Of a stretch of DNA of 24,403 nucleotides, positions 1 to 8,225 are shown one piece after another (the first letter of the stretch is position 1; every line of letters begins with the position of its first letter). Made by a program: the position numbers and the translations under genes. The DNA is taken from assembly GCA_937943605.1 (NCBI GenBank), contig CALEAW010000076.1, positions 1 through 24,403 of the forward strand, given 5' to 3'. This DNA is from an uncultured Sutterella sp. Lineage in GTDB: Bacteria; Pseudomonadota; Gammaproteobacteria; Burkholderiales; Burkholderiaceae_F. The notes under the pieces are model-generated. The model saw only the letters and a program-made list of their open reading frames with translations, was not told the DNA's origin and searched no databases.

Positions 1-29
1 CGTAATGTCTGCTCAGATTTTTGTCTTGA

Positions 30-827
30 GTGCACATTCTTTTGGGAAGTTCAGGCAAACCGAATTCAGGGTACGGAGCGACTATGAACCTAGGGCTAAC
101 ATTAGCCAAAGGAGATTACATCGGCATTGTTGAATCGGACGATTTTGTAGAACCTCATATGTTTCAAGCTCTATATGAGCAAGCAATTACGTATGACCTT
201 GACATCTCACGCTGTCGATACAACTCCTTGACTAACGGTAGAGTAATACCTATGTCTTGTCCGTATCTACCTAAAAACTTAACGTTTGACCCCAAAAATA
301 ATGTCGATGTTTTTCACAATCCCCCATCAATTTGGGTTGGACTCTATCGACGATCATTAATAACAAATAATGATATTCACTTCTTGGAAACACCCGGGGC
401 AGCCTACCAAGACATTTCCTTCGCCTTTAAAACAACTCTTGCATCGTCGAAAATTCGCTGTTTACCTGATCATTTGCTCAATTATCGAATACATCAAAAT
501 AATTCGATCAAAAAATCTACGAATGTCTTTGTCGTTTTTGACGAAATTAACGAATGTATCAGCTTCGCAAACAAACTAGGCTTTGAAAAAATCATTAAAG
601 ACGTCATATTGAAAAAGGAGTATGACATCTTCAAATGGAACTTCCTTCGCCTTCCCAAAGAATCAGCACATACATTTTTCAAATCCTGGGTTAAGCGATG
701 GAAAGAGAACAAAGATTTTTATATTACTCCACCCCCAAAAAACCTTAAGTTATTAGTTTATTTTCTAGTCATCACAAACATTCCAAGCATCTTTGAAAAA
801 TATTTAAGTAGGAAGTCGAATAAATGA
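30..827 (+). CDS. Glycosyltransferase family 2, N-terminal half missing or out of frame (partial or pseudogene)
   Basis: This is the C-terminal part of a GT-A fold, family 2 glycosyltransferase, probably acting on surface polysaccharide at the cytoplasmic face of the membrane. The readable protein enters the fold late. It shows the NSGYGATMNLGL segment (residues 12-23) followed by the metal/nucleotide motif ESDD (35-38), and later the acceptor-side region. Family members normally have about 60-90 residues before this point, including the first beta strand and a DDGSTD-type motif. Here the frame is closed by TGA at 27-29 and TAA at 3-5, so the nominal GTG start at 30 is unlikely to be a real start. 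Either a frameshift joins it to an upstream frame outside the window, or the gene is decayed. Its stop overlaps the glf start by 4 bp (824-827). Base composition is AT-rich (about 33% GC over 481-660). The sugar donor is unknown; a galactofuranosyl role is only a guess from the glf neighbour. Confidence 0.7.
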   Translation: MHILLGSSGKPNSGYGATMNLGLTLAKGDYIGIVESDDFVEPHMFQALYEQAITYDLDISRCRYNSLTNGRVIPMSCPYLPKNLTFDPKNNVDVFHNPPSIWVGLYRRSLITNNDIHFLETPGAAYQDISFAFKTTLASSKIRCLPDHLLNYRIHQNNSIKKSTNVFVVFDEINECISFANKLGFEKIIKDVILKKEYDIFKWNFLRLPKESAHTFFKSWVKRWKENKDFYITPPPKNLKLLVYFLVITNIPSIFEKYLSRKSNK

Positions 828-1927
828 AGTGGGACTATCTTATTGTAGGCGCAGGGTTATTCGGAGCAACCTTTGCCCATAAAGCAACAGCAAAAGGCAA
901 ACGATGTCTAGTTATTGAGAAACGAAATCATATTGCAGGAAACGTCTATACCGAAGATATTGACGGCATTCAAGTCCACAAATACGGAGCTCACATCTTT
1001 CATACTAGCAACGAAGAAGTGTGGGATTACGTCAATCAATTTGGTCGCTTTAATAACTTCGTCAACTCTCCCGTCGCTAATTACAAGGGGAAGCTTTATA
1101 ACTTACCCTTCAATATGAATACGTTTTATCAAATGTGGGGAGTGACAACGCCTGCAGAAGCACAAGCAAAAATTGAAGCCCAACGCAAAGCTGCTGGTAT
1201 TGTCGAACCCAGGAATCTTGAAGAACAAGCCATCAGTTTAGTGGGCGAGGATATTTACAGAATCCTTATTAAGGGATATACCGAAAAGCAATGGGGGCGA
1301 GACTGTAAAAATCTTCCGGCTTCAATCATTCGTCGCCTTCCAGTTCGTTTAACCTTCGATAACAACTACTTCAACGATCGCTATCAAGGCATCCCAGAAG
1401 ATGGCTATACCGCCTTAGTTGAAAATATGTTGAAAGGGATTGACGTTCAACTTAACACCGACTTTCTAGAGCACAGAGAGGAACTGTCAGCTCAAGCTGA
1501 CAAAGTCATATTCACAGGCCCTATAGATGCTTATTTTGACTATACTTTTGGGCCTCTCAATTATCGAAGCGTCCGCTTTGAAAACGAGATTTTGCCTATC
1601 GAGAATTATCAAGGCGTTGCCGTCGTGAACTACAACGAACGTGAGATTCCTTTTACTCGCATTATTGAACACAAGCACTTTGCTTTCGGAAAACAACCGA
1701 CAACGGTCATTAGCCGAGAATATCCATCTGAATGGTGCTTGGGTGTAGAACCGTACTACCCCATCAATGATGCCATTAACAGCGAACTTTATCAGCGCTA
1801 TAAAGCATTAGCTGAAACGCAATCAAAGGTTTACTTTGCTGGACGCTTAGGTCAATATAAATATTTCGACATGGATAAAGTCATCGCCGAAGCACTCGCG
1901 ATCGCAGAACACGAGCTTACATCCTAA
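824..1927 (+). CDS. glf: UDP-galactopyranose mutase
   Basis: A flavoenzyme interconverting UDP-galactopyranose and UDP-galactofuranose in the cytoplasm, supplying Galf for O-antigen, capsule or other glycans. The 367-residue length is typical. The N-terminus carries the FAD-binding Rossmann motif GAGLFGA (residues 9-15), followed by the family-typical VIEKRNHIAGN and YGAHIFHT segments. The C-terminal FAGRLGQYKYFDMD stretch is the conserved end of the FAD site. The ATG overlaps the stop of the preceding glycosyltransferase as ATGA, with a purine-rich GGAAG ribosome site about 8-9 bases upstream, so the two are probably translationally coupled. It is the last gene of the polysaccharide cluster before the convergent glnS. 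Recognition is strong across the whole length. Confidence 0.96.
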   Translation: MKWDYLIVGAGLFGATFAHKATAKGKRCLVIEKRNHIAGNVYTEDIDGIQVHKYGAHIFHTSNEEVWDYVNQFGRFNNFVNSPVANYKGKLYNLPFNMNTFYQMWGVTTPAEAQAKIEAQRKAAGIVEPRNLEEQAISLVGEDIYRILIKGYTEKQWGRDCKNLPASIIRRLPVRLTFDNNYFNDRYQGIPEDGYTALVENMLKGIDVQLNTDFLEHREELSAQADKVIFTGPIDAYFDYTFGPLNYRSVRFENEILPIENYQGVAVVNYNEREIPFTRIIEHKHFAFGKQPTTVISREYPSEWCLGVEPYYPINDAINSELYQRYKALAETQSKVYFAGRLGQYKYFDMDKVIAEALAIAEHELTS

Positions 1928-1991
1928 GCTTCATTTGACTGGCAGTTTTCGTTGTTTTCTGCAATTTAGATTAGCAACAACGCTTACAACT

Positions 1992-2023
1992 CGAGGGAGC
2001 GACATCAACTGTTCACTCCCTCG
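1992..2023. terminator. Candidate hairpin between convergent glf and glnS
   Basis: Perfect 8-bp arms CGAGGGAG (1992-1999) and CTCCCTCG (2016-2023) flank a 16-base loop, located between the glf stop (1927) and the glnS stop (2051). On the plus strand only a weak T-rich run (TTCCTTAAT) follows, and on the minus strand there is no T tract. It may end transcription inefficiently in one or both directions. Confidence 0.4.
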
Positions 2024-2050
2024 TTCCTTAATCAAACTAGCCTTGGAGCG

Positions 2051-4135
2051 TTACTTACCCCAAGAATCTTTCAAGCCAACAGCCAGATTGAAGACAGGCT
2101 TTTCGGACGTATGGTCTTCACGATCAGCGACAAAGTAGCCATTACGTTCAAACTGGAACTTATCGTCTCGGGCAGCCTGAGCTGCGGCAGGTTCAACATA
2201 GGATGCCAACACCGTCTTCGAGTTCGGTGTCAAACGATCCAAGAAATTACCTTCACCTTCGTCAGGATGTGGCACATTGAAGAGACGATCATACACACGT
2301 ACCTCAGCCGGCACTGCCGTCTTGGCATCCAACCAATGGATCGTGGCCTTTGTCTTCACAGACATCGAGCCTTCCGTACCAGAACGCGTTTCAGGCAAAT
2401 AGTTCGCATGAACGGCAACAACCTTGCCCGTTTGGTCCTTATCGAAAGACGTCGGCACAATCACAAAACCATAACGCAAACGCACAGGTTTAGCCGGCGT
2501 CCCATCCGCTGGGATCGTTAAGCGACGGAAGCCCTTAGGTGGCACTTCAGCAAAGTCACTTTCTTCAATCCAAAGCTCGCGAGAGAACGTAATATCACGA
2601 ACGCCCATTTCAGGATGCTGAGGATGGTTGTTCGCTTCTAACGTTTCGCTTTGGCCTTCCGGATAGTTATCAATGATCAACTTCAACGGACGGAGCACTG
2701 CAACTCGACGAGCGGCACGCTCTTCTAAGTCTTCACGCAGGCACTGTTCCAAAACCGAATAGTCAATCCAACCACCAGACACCTTAGAAACGCCGCAACG
2801 TTCGGCAAAATTCTGAAGGCTCTTCGGCGTAAAGCCACGACGACGCAAACCAACGATCGTTGGCATACGTGGGTCATCCCAACCATCGACATGCTTTTCC
2901 TGAACCAACTGAATCAACTTACGCTTGCTCACCACCACATAAGTCAAGTTCAAGCGGTTGAACTCATACTGATGCGAGAGCAAGAAGAAGTTCGGACGCA
3001 CGACGTCTAACGCAGTTTGCATGAGCGGCGTGAAGTGTTCAGGGAAGCGCAGTAACTCAGCAAAGAACTGCGTAATCGTTGCATCATTGACATCCGTCGG
3101 AATACCGTCAGCCCAACCTTCCATTAAGCGCGACATACTGAGCTCAGGCAAGCTCGTACCGAGCTTGGCACGATGCTCATAAGCCAACTTCACAAACGCC
3201 ATAGCACGATCATCGTCACCAGCAGCCATGCGATGAAGGATGCCGAGCGCTTCTTCATACTGTGGACGACGAAGCAACGGAATAATACGTTCGAGCGCCC
3301 AGTTGTAGAAAGCGCGCTGATCTTCGAATTCCAGCGTACAAATGGAATGCGTGATATTTTCCAACGAATCTTCGATCGGATGCGCAAACGTATACATCGG
3401 ATAGACACACCACTTGTCACCCGTCGCATGATGTTCAGCAAAACGAATACGGTAGATCGCAGGATCTCGAAGATTCATATTGGGGCTTGCCATATCAATC
3501 TTGGCACGAAGCACCATAGAACCTTCAGGATGCTTACCGTCACGCATTTCATGGAAACGCGTCATATTTTCTTCAGGAGAACGATCGCGATACGGCGAAT
3601 TCTTACCAGGCTCCTTCAATGTGCCACGGTTTTCGCGCATTTCGTCAGCGGTTTGTTCATCCACGTAAGCGTAGCCCGTACGAATCAAATGTTCTGCAAA
3701 AGCGAACATGTATTCAAAGTAGGAGCTTGCGAAATACAAGTTCGTTTCGTTACCAAACTTCCAATCAAAACCAAGCCAACGGACACTATCCTTAATGCCG
3801 TCAACATATTCCTGGTCTTCCTTGACTGGGTTCGTATCATCAAAACGCATATGACAAGCGCCCTGATAGTCACGAGCCAAACCAAAATTCAAACAAATAC
3901 TCTTGGCGTGACCAATATGAAGGTAGCCATTGGGTTCCGGCGGGAAGCGCGTACGAATACGAGCAATATCAGGTTCGCCCTTTTCTAATTGTTCACTATA
4001 CGGGGCAGGATGACCGCACCAATAACGAGGCAAGTTAGCCCCGCGTGCAAGATCGTCATCAATAATGTTGCGAATAAAGTTAGTAACCTGCGCACCAGTG
4101 GCAGGCACTTCGTTTTCAGAAGTCATCGATCTCAT
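2051..4135 (-). CDS. glnS: Glutaminyl-tRNA synthetase with a large internal insertion
   Basis: A class I aminoacyl-tRNA synthetase that attaches glutamine to tRNA-Gln in the cytoplasm. It shows the HIGH-type motif within FPPEPNGYLHIGHAKSI (residues 73-76 are HIGH), the ENITHSICTLEFEDQR segment (259-274), the KMSKS-equivalent VVSKR (401-405) and WDDPRMPT (419-426). The C-terminal anticodon-binding beta barrels end in EKPVFNLAVGLKDSW. At 694 residues it is longer than the usual 550-590. The excess is almost all one insertion at about residues 291-387, between the FYNWALE helix and QYEFNRLNL, which are nearly contiguous in the E. coli enzyme. The reading frame is intact through the insert. Two in-frame ATGs (4135 and 4126) are possible starts; neither has a strong ribosome site, and the second gives an N-terminus (MTSENEV) closer to typical homologues. 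It appears monocistronic. Confidence 0.95.
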   Translation of the reverse strand: MRSMTSENEVPATGAQVTNFIRNIIDDDLARGANLPRYWCGHPAPYSEQLEKGEPDIARIRTRFPPEPNGYLHIGHAKSICLNFGLARDYQGACHMRFDDTNPVKEDQEYVDGIKDSVRWLGFDWKFGNETNLYFASSYFEYMFAFAEHLIRTGYAYVDEQTADEMRENRGTLKEPGKNSPYRDRSPEENMTRFHEMRDGKHPEGSMVLRAKIDMASPNMNLRDPAIYRIRFAEHHATGDKWCVYPMYTFAHPIEDSLENITHSICTLEFEDQRAFYNWALERIIPLLRRPQYEEALGILHRMAAGDDDRAMAFVKLAYEHRAKLGTSLPELSMSRLMEGWADGIPTDVNDATITQFFAELLRFPEHFTPLMQTALDVVRPNFFLLSHQYEFNRLNLTYVVVSKRKLIQLVQEKHVDGWDDPRMPTIVGLRRRGFTPKSLQNFAERCGVSKVSGGWIDYSVLEQCLREDLEERAARRVAVLRPLKLIIDNYPEGQSETLEANNHPQHPEMGVRDITFSRELWIEESDFAEVPPKGFRRLTIPADGTPAKPVRLRYGFVIVPTSFDKDQTGKVVAVHANYLPETRSGTEGSMSVKTKATIHWLDAKTAVPAEVRVYDRLFNVPHPDEGEGNFLDRLTPNSKTVLASYVEPAAAQAARDDKFQFERNGYFVADREDHTSEKPVFNLAVGLKDSWGK

Positions 4136-4231
4136 CCGAATTCAATGAAAGTAATTGGGATATTGTAGCCTTAACTCAAGGAAAGCTCTAATTTTCACCG
4201 CTCTGAAATATAACGCGGCGCACCGAATGCA

Positions 4232-5131
4232 CTATCGAGGCAATCGAATAATCAAACTTGACGTATCCAAACGCCCGCCGCCAGCACGTTGAATTTCTTC
4301 GTAGTATTCGTCGACTAAGGTTGTCACAGGGATTTCTGAACCATTGCGTTTGGCCTCATCTTTCACGATCCCCAAATCCTTACGCATCCAATCCACCGCA
4401 AAACCAAAATCAAATTTGCCTTGATCCATTGTTTTGCCACGATTGATCATTTGCCAAGATGATGCGGCACCTGAACTTAATGCATCAATGACTTTCGGCA
4501 TATCTAAGCCCGCATTTTTACCAAAAGCCACAGCCTCAGCCAAACCTTGCACACAACCCGCAATACAAATCTGATTGACCATCTTTGCGAGTTGGCCTGA
4601 GCCCGAAGCACCAAAATAAGTCGTCGCATCAGCATAGGCAGTCATCACTGGTTTGACACGTTCAAAAGCAGTTTCGTCTCCTCCGCCCATGACAGTCAAA
4701 CAACCGTTCTCAGCGCCTGACTGACCACCTGACACAGGCGCATCAACAAACTGAATGCCTAGTTCAATCGCTTTAGCCGACAACTCTCGGGCGACAGAAG
4801 CACTCGCCGTTGTATGGTCAACGAAGAACGTTCCTGCGCTCATCCCACCAAAAGCACCATGATCCCCTAAGACCACACTTCGAAGGTCGTCATCATTCCC
4901 GACACAAGCAAAAACGACCGAAGCACCTTGAGCAGCCTCTGCTGGCGTCAACGCCATACGTCCACCAAAAGTGTCGACCCAACGTTGCGCTTTTTCAGTT
5001 GTACGGTTATAGACACAAACGTCATGACCAGCCAGGGCTAAATGACCTGCCATCGGATAGCCCATGGTACCTAGACCAATAAAAGCCACTTTCTGTGAAG
5101 CAACAGGGGTATAAACCTTATCCATCTTCAT
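4232..5131 (-). CDS. NAD(P)-dependent beta-hydroxyacid dehydrogenase (3-hydroxyisobutyrate dehydrogenase / tartronate semialdehyde reductase family)
   Basis: A cytoplasmic oxidoreductase of the beta-hydroxyacid dehydrogenase family. The N-terminal Rossmann motif is GLGTMG (residues 19-24). The strand-2 end reads YNRT (41-44), where an Arg at this position usually goes with NADP(H). The substrate-binding signature DAPVSGG is at 130-136, and the catalytic lysine lies in GSGQLAKMVNQ (K183). The 299-residue length is standard. Substrate cannot be read from sequence: 3-hydroxyisobutyrate, tartronate semialdehyde, threonate-type acids or succinic semialdehyde are all seen in this family. A good AAGGAG ribosome site precedes the ATG at 5131, and the gene begins 18 bases after the sbcB stop, so it is probably the last gene of an rng-sbcB operon with no obvious functional link to it. 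Confidence 0.88.
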   Translation of the reverse strand: MKMDKVYTPVASQKVAFIGLGTMGYPMAGHLALAGHDVCVYNRTTEKAQRWVDTFGGRMALTPAEAAQGASVVFACVGNDDDLRSVVLGDHGAFGGMSAGTFFVDHTTASASVARELSAKAIELGIQFVDAPVSGGQSGAENGCLTVMGGGDETAFERVKPVMTAYADATTYFGASGSGQLAKMVNQICIAGCVQGLAEAVAFGKNAGLDMPKVIDALSSGAASSWQMINRGKTMDQGKFDFGFAVDWMRKDLGIVKDEAKRNGSEIPVTTLVDEYYEEIQRAGGGRLDTSSLIIRLPR

Positions 5132-5149
5132 CGCTTTCTCCTTATTTGG

Positions 5150-6640
5150 CTAACTCGCACAATATTCACCCAATTGCTCACCCCACTCGTAGAGTGCTTC
5201 GAGAACGGCCTGATGCGCCTCGTTATCCCAGCTATTCTCTTGCAGACGATCAATCTCATCAAAATAATCTGTGATCGTCAGCGCATCATCTTGACCATCC
5301 ATCAAACGCGCCTGGCAGAAAGCTCGCCATGCTTGTGCTTCTTTCGCCGTTAAGGTATCAGGCCAATTACGTGCTCTAAATCGGAATAGCAAGGTATTCA
5401 GTCGTTCATCTTCAAAGTGTATCGAACGAGTTGCTATCAAATCAGCCAAACGTTCTGGCGACGAACGCCGCACAACATCCATGCTGCGCGCATCTTCTCG
5501 GCTCGCAAACCCTCCGTCATAAAGACCATAGTCCACATCTGATGGCATAGGTTTTTCTTGGTTTTCAGAAAACTCTAGCAACGCACCTTGAAGCATCGGC
5601 AAAATGGCTTGCAACTTCGCATGATTTTGACGCGCAACATCCAAGTCAAGACCAAACTTTTCTGCTCGTTCAGGCGTAACCACTTTTAAGGCAGAACACA
5701 CAAAAGGCGAGCTATTCACTAAGAGTCGATAGACTGGTAGTGGCTCTGTCCCTTCAGGTAAAGAGTCTCTACGCACCAATAATCGAGACTTTAATTCGGC
5801 CGCACTCATGCGCGCCAACTCTTCTGGATCGTGCATCAGATCCCACATAAAAACCTCATTCGGTTTTTGTGCATTGACGCTAATCATGGACGCAAGTCGA
5901 ATAAAGCCATGCTTTTGACCAAATTTTGGCGACACCCAAACAACCGGCCCCTTTTCTACTGCGGTCGTCACAGCGGCCTTGGTGCGATTATCTAATGCCC
6001 ATTGCCAAAGTCGAGGCTCGGTTTGTTGAATCAACTTTGCAAGCCCTAAGGTCGCTTCAACGTCACTAAGTGCATCATGAGCATGCGTGTGCGTAATACC
6101 ATTAGCTTGACTCAAATATTCAAGCTTAAAGCACACACCATCATGATCTTCGTTATTCGGATCGACATCCTTCCAAAGCGGCCACTGAATACCACTGCCT
6201 CGTAATGCCCAAACAGCACAGATTAACGGAAAGATATCCCAACGCGAACAACCGTTTTTCCACTGATGAGAATACGGATCTAAAAAATTTCGCCAAAATA
6301 AAAATCTCGATACCTCATCGTCAAAACCTAAGGTGTTGTAGCCAATCGAGATTGTTTCAGGTTGATTGAATTTTGACCAAATTTCCCCGGCAAACTCACT
6401 TTCAGCCATCCCTTTTGCTTGACATTCTTGAGGGGTGATTCCTGTGACCAAGCAACTTTCAGGCTTGGGCAAATAATCGGTTGACGGTTTGGCATATAGC
6501 ACTTCACCCTGAGAAACGGGATTAAAAGCCATATCCGTACGCATTCCTGCAAACTGTGCAGGACGATCCTTACGGCGATGAAGGCCAAACGTTTCAAAGT
6601 CGTACCAATAAAAGCTTGGGCCACGATAAGTGTTACTCAT
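5150..6640 (-). CDS. sbcB: Exodeoxyribonuclease I
   Basis: A processive 3'-5' single-strand DNA exonuclease used in recombination and mismatch repair. The DnaQ-like (DEDDh) exonuclease domain fills the N-terminal part. Exo I is YDFETFG (D14, E16); Exo II is FDDEVSRFLFWRNF with D107; Exo III is HAHDALSDVEAT with H188 and D193. Spacing matches E. coli ExoI residues D15, E17, D108, H181 and D186. The SH3-like and helical C-terminal domains follow, including LYDGGFASREDARSMD and LLFRFRARNWP, both typical of ExoI. The 496 residues are close to the family norm of about 475. The start ATG has TAAGGA about 9 bases upstream, overlapping the rng stop codon, and the intergenic gap is 11 bases, so it is cotranscribed and probably coupled with rng. 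Confidence 0.95.
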   Translation of the reverse strand: MSNTYRGPSFYWYDFETFGLHRRKDRPAQFAGMRTDMAFNPVSQGEVLYAKPSTDYLPKPESCLVTGITPQECQAKGMAESEFAGEIWSKFNQPETISIGYNTLGFDDEVSRFLFWRNFLDPYSHQWKNGCSRWDIFPLICAVWALRGSGIQWPLWKDVDPNNEDHDGVCFKLEYLSQANGITHTHAHDALSDVEATLGLAKLIQQTEPRLWQWALDNRTKAAVTTAVEKGPVVWVSPKFGQKHGFIRLASMISVNAQKPNEVFMWDLMHDPEELARMSAAELKSRLLVRRDSLPEGTEPLPVYRLLVNSSPFVCSALKVVTPERAEKFGLDLDVARQNHAKLQAILPMLQGALLEFSENQEKPMPSDVDYGLYDGGFASREDARSMDVVRRSSPERLADLIATRSIHFEDERLNTLLFRFRARNWPDTLTAKEAQAWRAFCQARLMDGQDDALTITDYFDEIDRLQENSWDNEAHQAVLEALYEWGEQLGEYCAS

Positions 6641-6651
6641 GCATTCATTCC

Positions 6652-8109
6652 TTAGGCCAGAATCACATCAAATTGCTCTTGGGTATAGCTTGGCTCCACT
6701 TCAAGCAACACAGGTTTTTCGACGAATGCCTGTAACAACTCCAATGCCTCAGACTCTTCTTCTAAAAGCATTTCAATTACTGGCTGGCTTGCCTGAATGT
6801 GGAATTCCTTGGTTTCTTGATACTGCTTACAAAGACGAACAATCTCACGCATGATTGCATAACAAACTGTTCGAGCTGTACGCACCTCACCTCGACCACC
6901 ACACATTGGACACGGCTCACAAAGCACGTGCGCCAATGATTCACGCGTACGTTTACGCGTCATTTCGACCAAACCTAATTCGGTGAAATTACTCACCGTC
7001 ATACGCGTACGATCTGTTGAAACAGAGCGGCGTAATTCTGCGAGCACTGCATCACGATGCTCATCGCAACTCATATCGATAAAGTCAACGATGATGATGC
7101 CACCCAAGTTACGCAAACGCAATTGACGAGCAATCGTTTGAGCGGCTTCTAAGTTTGTTTTAAAAACCGTGTCACTAAAATCACGCTTACCCACATAGCC
7201 ACCCGTATTGACGTCAATCGTGGTCATCGCCTCAGTTTGGTCAAAGACCAAATATCCACCACTTTTTAGATCAACCCGGCGCTCAAGTGCATGCTCAATT
7301 TCAGTTTCGATACCATGCAACTCAAAAAGAGGCCGTTCACCACGATAAAGCGTCAAACGATCTTTTGCTGCCGGAACAAATCGATCCGCAAAGCTTTGTA
7401 GAGCTTCAAAATTGGTACGACTATCAACTTCGACCGTTTTTGTTTCTTGATGCACCATATCGCGCAACACGCGTTGCGCCAAAGAGAGGTCTTGATAGAG
7501 CAACTTGGGTCCCGTACTCTTACTCGCGAGCTGATGGATTTCACTCCAAAGACGGCCTAAATACACCATGTCGTCTTGAAACTCTTGCGCTGTTGCCCCT
7601 TCTTCAGCGCTAGTGCGAATAATGTAGCCCCCTTTCTCAGACTCAGGACGTAGTTCTGTCAGGAGCTGTCGAAGCGACTCTCTTAAGGATGCGTCTTCAA
7701 TACGCTGAGACACGCCAATGTGATGATCTTTGGGCAAATAAACCAACTTACGGCCAGCCAAAGAAATCGTGGTCGTCAAACGAGCGCCTTTGGTGCCAAT
7801 CGGATCCTTAGCCACCTGAACCATCAAGGATTGCCCTTCATGGAGTATCGTTTCAATAGGAGCAGGCTTTTCACCCTCGCGATGCGCTTCAGCAATATCA
7901 GCGACATGCAAAAAAGCTGTTCGCTCTAAGCCAACATCCACGAAAGCACTTTGCATTCCAGGTAAGACACGAACGACCTTACCTAGATAAACATTACCCA
8001 CCAAACCACGGGCACTGCTTCGTTCGATAAAAAGATCTTGAAGAACGCCATCCACTACAATGGCGACACGCACTTCACGGGGCGTACAGTTAATCAGTAT
8101 ATGTTCCAC
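6652..8109 (-). CDS. rng: Ribonuclease G (RNase E/G family)
   Basis: An endoribonuclease that matures the 5' end of 16S rRNA and cleaves some mRNAs in the cytoplasm. An S1 RNA-binding domain occupies roughly residues 36-125 (GNVYLGKVVRVLPGMQSAFVDVG). The catalytic DNase-I-like part has TTIDVNTG (D299) and VDFIDM (D342, D345), the magnesium ligands. The zinc-link is CPMCGGRG (C400, C403). At 485 residues with no long Arg/Pro-rich C-terminal scaffold, it is RNase G rather than RNase E. The start is GTG at 8109, supported by AAGGAG eight bases upstream; the N-terminus MEHILINCTPREVRVAIV aligns with family members. It heads an rng-sbcB-dehydrogenase run. Confidence 0.95.
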   Translation of the reverse strand: MEHILINCTPREVRVAIVVDGVLQDLFIERSSARGLVGNVYLGKVVRVLPGMQSAFVDVGLERTAFLHVADIAEAHREGEKPAPIETILHEGQSLMVQVAKDPIGTKGARLTTTISLAGRKLVYLPKDHHIGVSQRIEDASLRESLRQLLTELRPESEKGGYIIRTSAEEGATAQEFQDDMVYLGRLWSEIHQLASKSTGPKLLYQDLSLAQRVLRDMVHQETKTVEVDSRTNFEALQSFADRFVPAAKDRLTLYRGERPLFELHGIETEIEHALERRVDLKSGGYLVFDQTEAMTTIDVNTGGYVGKRDFSDTVFKTNLEAAQTIARQLRLRNLGGIIIVDFIDMSCDEHRDAVLAELRRSVSTDRTRMTVSNFTELGLVEMTRKRTRESLAHVLCEPCPMCGGRGEVRTARTVCYAIMREIVRLCKQYQETKEFHIQASQPVIEMLLEEESEALELLQAFVEKPVLLEVEPSYTQEQFDVILA

Positions 8110-8162
8110 GATGGCGGCTCCTTGCCTGCCTGCGACTTTGCGCTCAAAATAAACTGCTACAC

Positions 8163-8192
8163 ATTGTAGTGGGTTCGCCCCTCCCTTTTGAA
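8163..8192 (-). promoter_or_regulatory. Candidate sigma-70 promoter for rng
   Basis: On the minus strand, TTCAAA (-35, 8187-8192) is followed after 18 bases by TACAAT (-10, 8163-8168). The -10 box lies inside the imperfect palindrome CTACACATTGTAG (8157-8169), about 55 bases upstream of the rng GTG. The match is reasonable, but promoter calls by eye are uncertain. Confidence 0.45.
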
Positions 8193-8225
8193 GTTCTTCC
8201 CCTTTCTTCTGCAGGATTTACACGC

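Noticed and set aside
2975..3265. Intein or intron inside glnS
   Set aside because: The insert is too short for a splicing intein, lacks a Cys/Ser start and a His-Asn end, and the frame continues without interruption.
3173..3988. 271-residue open frame antisense to glnS
   Set aside because: It lies wholly inside glnS, the protein is Thr/Arg/His-rich with no domain, and the glnS frame is clearly the real one. It is a shadow of codon bias.
8169..8225. N-terminal extension of rfbB from GTG
   Set aside because: The extra 19 residues (MGSPLPFEVLPLSSAGFTR) precede the first beta strand and are not found in RmlB as far as I know; the start overlaps the rng promoter.
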